From the NCBI GenBank assembly GCA_022616395.1, contig JAKEEV010000812.1:1-8989 (forward strand): DNA of 8,989 nt, in the 5' to 3' direction. Each line of letters starts with the position of its first letter. Position 1 is the stretch's first letter. The stretch comes from Planctomycetia bacterium. Its GTDB lineage: Bacteria; Planctomycetota; Planctomycetia; Gemmatales; Gemmataceae. This document shows positions 5,514-8,989 of the stretch, piece after piece. The position numbers and the translations under genes are program-made. Below the pieces are notes generated by a model that had not been told where the DNA came from, did no database searches, and saw only the letters and a list, made by a program, of their open reading frames with translations.

Positions 5514-6449
5514 ATGAAGATTATCCTGGCGAACCCGCGTGGCTTCTGTGCCGGCGTGAACATGGCGATTGATGCGCTCGAAACAGCGCTCGCGCACTTC
5601 GGCAGCCCGCTGTACGTCTACCACGAGATCGTTCACAACCGGCCCATCGTCGAGCGATTCCAGAAGCTCGGCATTGTGTTCGTGGACGACATTTCGGAAG
5701 TTCCCGAAGGCGGCACGGTGCTCTACAGCGCGCATGGCGTCTCGCCGGTCATTCGCGAACACTCCCGCACTCGCAACCTCCGAGCCATCGACGCAACCTG
5801 TCCACTCGTGACGAAAGTTCATCTTGAAGCAGTGAAGTTCGCGCGCGAAGGGTACACTATCATCCTCATCGGCCATGAAGGACACGATGAAGTGATCGGC
5901 ACGATGGGCGAAGCACCCGCGAACATCGTGTTAGTTGAAGACGAGGAGGACGTAGAAGCGCTCAAGTTGCCCGCGGATGTGAAGCTCGCGTTCCTGACGC
6001 AGACAACGCTCAGTGTGGACGAAGCGAAGGTGGTCATCGACGCCATCAAGCGGATGTATCCGCAAGTAGTCGGGCCGAACAAGGACGACATCTGCTACGC
6101 GACGCAAAACCGCCAGGATGCGGTGCGGAAGATCGTTCCCGAGGCGGATGTGGTGGTCGTTCTGGGAAGTCAGAACAGCTCGAACAGTCAGCGGCTCGCG
6201 GAACTGGCGCGCTCGGTCGGCAAGCCCGCGTACTTGATCGACCGCGCAAGCGAACTGCGCGACGAGTGGTTCACCCCCGCCGATACTGTTCTGATTACCG
6301 CGGGAGCGAGTGCGCCAGAAGAACACGTGCAGGATTGCATCGAATACTTGAAAAAGAAGTTCGGGGCAAGCGTGGAAACTCGCACAGTGCGCGAAGAACA
6401 CGTCAGCTTCCCGTTGCCGCGCGAACTCCGCGTGCTGGCGAACACCTGA
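5514..6449 (+). CDS. ispH: 4-hydroxy-3-methylbut-2-enyl diphosphate reductase
   Basis: Iron-sulfur enzyme of the last MEP-pathway step: reduces HMBPP to isopentenyl and dimethylallyl diphosphate, precursors of quinones, hopanoids and carotenoids. 311 residues, normal length. The three cluster cysteines are present at 12 (NPRGFCAGV), 96 (DATCPLV) and 194 (DDICYATQNRQ). Substrate-binding residues are also visible: H41 (HEIVHNRP), H74 (SAHGVS), H124 and E126 (GHEGHDEV), TQTTLS (162-167) and SSNSQRL (222-228). The ATG at 5514 has GAGGAG (5501-5506) 7 nt upstream and gives the classic MKIILANPRGFCAG start; in-frame ATGs farther upstream give a non-family extension. Probably first gene of a unit with the oxidoreductase 14 nt downstream. 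No convincing promoter was found in the 67 nt between the inverted repeat and the gene. Confidence 0.97.
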   Translation: MKIILANPRGFCAGVNMAIDALETALAHFGSPLYVYHEIVHNRPIVERFQKLGIVFVDDISEVPEGGTVLYSAHGVSPVIREHSRTRNLRAIDATCPLVTKVHLEAVKFAREGYTIILIGHEGHDEVIGTMGEAPANIVLVEDEEDVEALKLPADVKLAFLTQTTLSVDEAKVVIDAIKRMYPQVVGPNKDDICYATQNRQDAVRKIVPEADVVVVLGSQNSSNSQRLAELARSVGKPAYLIDRASELRDEWFTPADTVLITAGASAPEEHVQDCIEYLKKKFGASVETRTVREEHVSFPLPRELRVLANT

Positions 6450-6463
6450 ACCCGGTCATTCCC

Positions 6464-7591
6464 ATGTTGCCGCTCTCCCTTGCTGATTCCGCGCTGGGAT
6501 TGAAATTCGGACCTGTGCTTCCGAGCCGAAAGGACTGGCGAATCGGTTGCCTCGGTGCCGGGTTCATCATGCGCGACTGCCATCTGGTCGCTTACAAGGA
6601 CGCGGGGTTCAACCCGGTGGCAATCGCTTCGCGCAATCCAGAGACCGCGCATGCGGTCGCGGCCCGCCATGCGATCCCGACGGTTCACGAGTCCATCAGT
6701 GCGCTTCTTGCAGATGACAGCATCGAGATTCTTGACATCGCGGTTCCTCCGGATGCTCAACCCGATCTCATCCGCCACGCAATCGAAGTTGGGAAAGGCC
6801 GGCTGCGCGGCATTCTGGCGCAGAAACCACTCGCTTTGTCGCTCACCGAAGCCCGCGACCTCGTGAAACGCTGCGCTGATGCCGGTATTGTGCTGGCGGT
6901 GAATCAGAACATGAGGTTCGATCAATCGGCGCGCGCGGCGAAGGATGTTCTCAATCGTGGGTGGATAGGTCAGCCCGTGTTAGCGACCATCGACATGCGA
7001 GCGGTTCCTCACTGGATGCCTTGGGCCGAAGGTTTGCCGTCGCTCTCCACCTTCGTGATGAGCATTCACCACCTCGATACCTTCCGCTACTGGCTTGGCA
7101 CACCGGAACGAGTGCTCGCTTCCACACGCCCCGATCCGCGAACAAGGTTCCCGCATACCGACGGCATCAACCTCTACATCCTCGAATACTCTTCAGGCGC
7201 GCGGGCTTCGTCGTGGGATGACGTGTGGACTGGGCCGAGCAAGGAAGGGGTTGCGGGCGACATCGGCATCAGATGGCGCATCGAAGGAACGGAAGGCTTG
7301 ATGCAGGGAACCATCGGTTGGCCGAAATACCCCGCACGCGAGCCAAGCACACTGGAACTGAGCACGCGAAAGCAACCGAACGTGTGGCTGAAACCGCGCT
7401 GGGACGGGGTGTGGTTCCCGGATGCGTTCATCGGCACGATGGGGCAGCTTCTCGTGGCTGTCGAAAACAACTCCGAGCCGGAAATCAGTGGTCGCGACAA
7501 TGTGGAAACAATCGCGCTCTGCGAAGCAGTGTTCAGCGCTGCAACGGAACATCGCGTGGTGCGAATGGCCGAAATGCTGGGTGCGGCATGA
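6464..7591 (+). CDS. Gfo/Idh/MocA family oxidoreductase
   Basis: NAD(P)-dependent dehydrogenase-like protein of the family that acts on sugars, inositols and similar compounds; the substrate cannot be read from sequence. 375 residues, typical length. The N-terminal Rossmann domain starts near 26: IGCLGAGFI (27-35) with the GxGxxx turn, and IASRNPE (54-60) after strand 2. AQKPLAL (119-125) stands where the family has EKP, keeping the lysine (K121) but with Gln for Glu. NQNMRF (147-152) and HHLDTFRYWLG (202-212) match the family's second-domain motifs, with the HxxD-type histidine usually near the active site. No signal peptide, so cytoplasmic. The ATG at 6464 follows the ispH stop by 14 nt; the frame is open further upstream but only over ispH. 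Its stop overlaps the next ATG (ATGA), so the two are likely translated together. Confidence 0.92.
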   Translation: MLPLSLADSALGLKFGPVLPSRKDWRIGCLGAGFIMRDCHLVAYKDAGFNPVAIASRNPETAHAVAARHAIPTVHESISALLADDSIEILDIAVPPDAQPDLIRHAIEVGKGRLRGILAQKPLALSLTEARDLVKRCADAGIVLAVNQNMRFDQSARAAKDVLNRGWIGQPVLATIDMRAVPHWMPWAEGLPSLSTFVMSIHHLDTFRYWLGTPERVLASTRPDPRTRFPHTDGINLYILEYSSGARASSWDDVWTGPSKEGVAGDIGIRWRIEGTEGLMQGTIGWPKYPAREPSTLELSTRKQPNVWLKPRWDGVWFPDAFIGTMGQLLVAVENNSEPEISGRDNVETIALCEAVFSAATEHRVVRMAEMLGAA

Positions 7592-8415
7592 CGCCTGAGC
7601 TTCGCATTCAGCAAGCGGTTGTGTTCGGCGATGGTCGCAGCGTGCGTGTCGTTGCGCAAACGGATGAGTTCGACGAGCCGGACGCGGAACGAATCGCCGT
7701 GCTGTTCGGCTCTCGGCCTGCTGGTGTGTTGTGCCCGCTGGCTCACTTCGCGTGTCCGTTCGGAAAGCAGCATGTCGCGGTGGTGCGGGTCGAAGATCAG
7801 GGCAACGAACTACTCGGCTTTCGCTTTCTGGTGCTCTCTCGCGAACTCTACCAGCATCTCGGAGACCCTTTCGCCATCGCGGATCGCTTCCCGGTGAACT
7901 GGTCGCTAAGTGGTCGATTACCTGATCTCGCCTGGCCGATGGAGAAACTTCCCGAGCGCACTCTCGAACAACTCGACGCGATCCTCAAGCGTGGCGATGG
8001 CCCACTCTTGCTCGGTTCCACTCAGGCACTCGTGGACGGCAACCGCGTACTCTTGAAGCGCTCTGAACCAGCGGAGCAATTCATTCGCGAACTCTGGCAA
8101 CTGCTCCCCGACCGCACGCGCTGCGATCTGTGGCCGGCAACATTTGCGTTCTCGGATGAGCTCGGCTTTCACGCGGCTGTTGGTCCAACGCTCCCCACTC
8201 CAAGATACGGCTTGCAAGTGCTCACCGAAGACGCCATCCGGGACTATCCGCAGAGCAGTTACGAACTGAACTTGCAAATCGCGGTCGAATCGGGCAACCG
8301 CGCAGCCCTCCGAAAGCTCCTCGCACGCCGAACTGCCGATGACACGATTCGGTTAGGGTTGTACATCCTCGCATTCGCTCTGGCCGTCGCCGCGGTGCTG
8401 AAGTTCTTGTTTTAA
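7588..8415 (+). CDS. Tail-anchored protein of unknown function
   Basis: 275 residues, starting at the ATG that overlaps the oxidoreductase stop by ATGA; no Shine-Dalgarno of its own, consistent with coupling. Residues 1-250 have no signal peptide and read as soluble alpha/beta. A single hydrophobic segment (about 256-274, LGLYILAFALAVAAVLKFLF) ends the protein, so it should be a C-terminal tail anchor with the body in the cytoplasm. The N-terminal pattern (IQQAVVFG at 7-14, then HVAVVRVED and FRFLVLSRELYQHLGDPF at 62-95) and LWQLLPDRTRCDLWPATFAF (169-188) faintly recall the N-terminal domain of GTPase-associated protein 1 in bacterial conflict systems. This is weak and from memory. A Cys/His set (C49, H53, C56) is present but not a known motif. 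Confidence 0.85.
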   Translation: MTPELRIQQAVVFGDGRSVRVVAQTDEFDEPDAERIAVLFGSRPAGVLCPLAHFACPFGKQHVAVVRVEDQGNELLGFRFLVLSRELYQHLGDPFAIADRFPVNWSLSGRLPDLAWPMEKLPERTLEQLDAILKRGDGPLLLGSTQALVDGNRVLLKRSEPAEQFIRELWQLLPDRTRCDLWPATFAFSDELGFHAAVGPTLPTPRYGLQVLTEDAIRDYPQSSYELNLQIAVESGNRAALRKLLARRTADDTIRLGLYILAFALAVAAVLKFLF

Positions 8416-8443
8416 GTAGGTGTCGCCTGCCGGGCGGGATAAA

Positions 8444-8505
8444 TCGGAGCCGCGACCGTCAGGGAGCGCTGCACGAAGAACGCTCCCTGACGGTCGCGGC
8501 TCCGA
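8444..8505. repeat. 25-bp perfect inverted repeat (REP-like hairpin)
   Basis: Arms 8444-8468 and 8481-8505 are exact reverse complements with a 12-nt loop (8469-8480). GC-rich, no T-tract on either side, so not a standard terminator. It lies between the tail-anchored protein (29 nt after its stop) and the Nudix-like gene (25 nt before its ATG). The short-loop palindrome in an intergenic position looks like REP or palindromic units that occur in many copies per genome; copy number cannot be judged here. Confidence 0.95.
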
Positions 8506-8515
8506 CAACAGCCGC

Positions 8516-8524
8516 AGGAAGGAA
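8516..8524 (+). promoter_or_regulatory. Ribosome binding site of the Nudix-like gene
   Basis: AGGAAGGAA, 6 nt before the ATG at 8531; it fixes the start of the Nudix-like gene and lies just outside the inverted repeat. Confidence 0.75.
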
Positions 8525-8530
8525 TCCCTC

Positions 8531-8989
8531 ATGCCCCTCGATGAAAAAGTGCTGGTCATCCCAACGGAGCGATTCCGGGCCGCGGGTTACTTCAACGGAC
8601 TGCGCGCGGCGGACGATGAGTACCTCGCTGCGATCCTCGACCCATCCGCGTTTGAGTTTCGCGCGCGGTCCGAAGTGGAAACCGACCCGTCCTACAAACA
8701 ACTCATTCCGTACATCGTGCTGAAGTGCGGCGACAAGCTATTCCACTATCGCCGCGGCGCAGCCGGTACGGAAAAGAGACTCGCGGCTCTGCGCTCGGTC
8801 GGTATCGGCGGGCACATCAGTGAAGAAGACGCGGCGGGGGGAACTGATCTCTACCAAATCGGCATGATGCGCGAGCTGATGGAAGAAGTGGATCTTGGAA
8901 GTGCGTTCACGCAGAAGTGTATCGGCTTTATCAACGACGACCGCACGCCGGTGGGTAGCGTTCACCTCGGCGTGGTGCATCTGTTTGAG
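8531..8989 (+). CDS. Nudix-like hydrolase, C-terminus cut by window edge
   Basis: 153 residues visible with no stop. Residues 58-75 (LIPYIVLKCGDKLFHYRR) look like the first Nudix strands. IGIGGHI-type sequence (GIGGHISEED, 91-100) and MMRELMEEVDL (112-122) form the Nudix region, with the REL-x-EE core that binds divalent metal intact (R114, E115, E118, E119). The box departs from GX5EX7REUXEEXGU: the stretch between GGH and REL is longer, the conserved Glu eight residues before the Arg is D106, and the Gly after EE is D121. The family cleaves nucleoside diphosphates linked to another group; substrate unknown here. No signal peptide. Residues 1-55 are an N-terminal extension before the fold. 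I recall similar proteins annotated loosely as phosphoesterase in planctomycetes, which is not proof of activity. Confidence 0.85.
   Translation, partial: MPLDEKVLVIPTERFRAAGYFNGLRAADDEYLAAILDPSAFEFRARSEVETDPSYKQLIPYIVLKCGDKLFHYRRGAAGTEKRLAALRSVGIGGHISEEDAAGGTDLYQIGMMRELMEEVDLGSAFTQKCIGFINDDRTPVGSVHLGVVHLFE

Noticed and set aside
4676..5563. 295-codon open frame on the minus strand
   Set aside because: It runs through the 5' end of argB on the same strand, the exported-protein gene, a terminator and the inverted repeat; part of its peptide is just the translated heptamer array.
6188..6925. 245-codon open frame on the minus strand
   Set aside because: Opposite ispH and the oxidoreductase, both secure; no motifs of its own.

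Overview
The window looks like chromosomal DNA of a planctomycete, most likely of the Gemmata/Gemmataceae group. This rests on moderately high GC, housekeeping proteins of planctomycete flavour, small secreted and membrane proteins of unknown function, and intergenic palindromes of a kind I associate with these genomes. It is an inference from reading, not from a database search. No rRNA, tRNA, CRISPR array, transposase or phage gene is visible. Coding density is high and no gene-free stretch exceeds about 250 bases.

Left half, minus strand (read from 4780 down to 1): a probable promoter (4752-4780) drives argB (acetylglutamate kinase), argD (acetylornithine aminotransferase) and argF (ornithine carbamoyltransferase). 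Two small genes follow, overlapping by ATGA: a compact methyltransferase-fold protein and a thioredoxin-fold protein without the CxxC motif. Then, 3 nt further on, comes rph (RNase PH), cut by the window edge. The three arg genes cover acetylglutamate phosphorylation, transamination to acetylornithine and carbamoylation of ornithine; argC, argJ, argG and argH are not here. The argD-argF gap is filled by a perfect 28-bp inverted repeat whose stem ends 3 nt before the argF ATG.

Right half, plus strand: a promoter divergent from the arg promoter precedes a small cysteine-rich exported protein, which ends in a clear intrinsic terminator. A second inverted repeat with a heptamer tandem array lies upstream of ispH (last step of the MEP isoprenoid pathway). 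Fourteen nt after ispH comes a Gfo/Idh/MocA oxidoreductase, overlapped by ATGA with an unrecognised tail-anchored protein. A third, 25-bp perfect inverted repeat separates this group from a Nudix-like gene that runs off the right edge.

Most worth following up: (1) the methyltransferase-like/thioredoxin-like pair placed between arg genes and rph, which resembles a polymorphic-toxin C-terminal domain plus partner but stands alone with its own strong ribosome binding site; (2) two unrelated heptamer arrays, both of four 7-bp units with a one-base change in the third unit, both in inverted repeats next to housekeeping genes; (3) the argF start placed beside a long hairpin.
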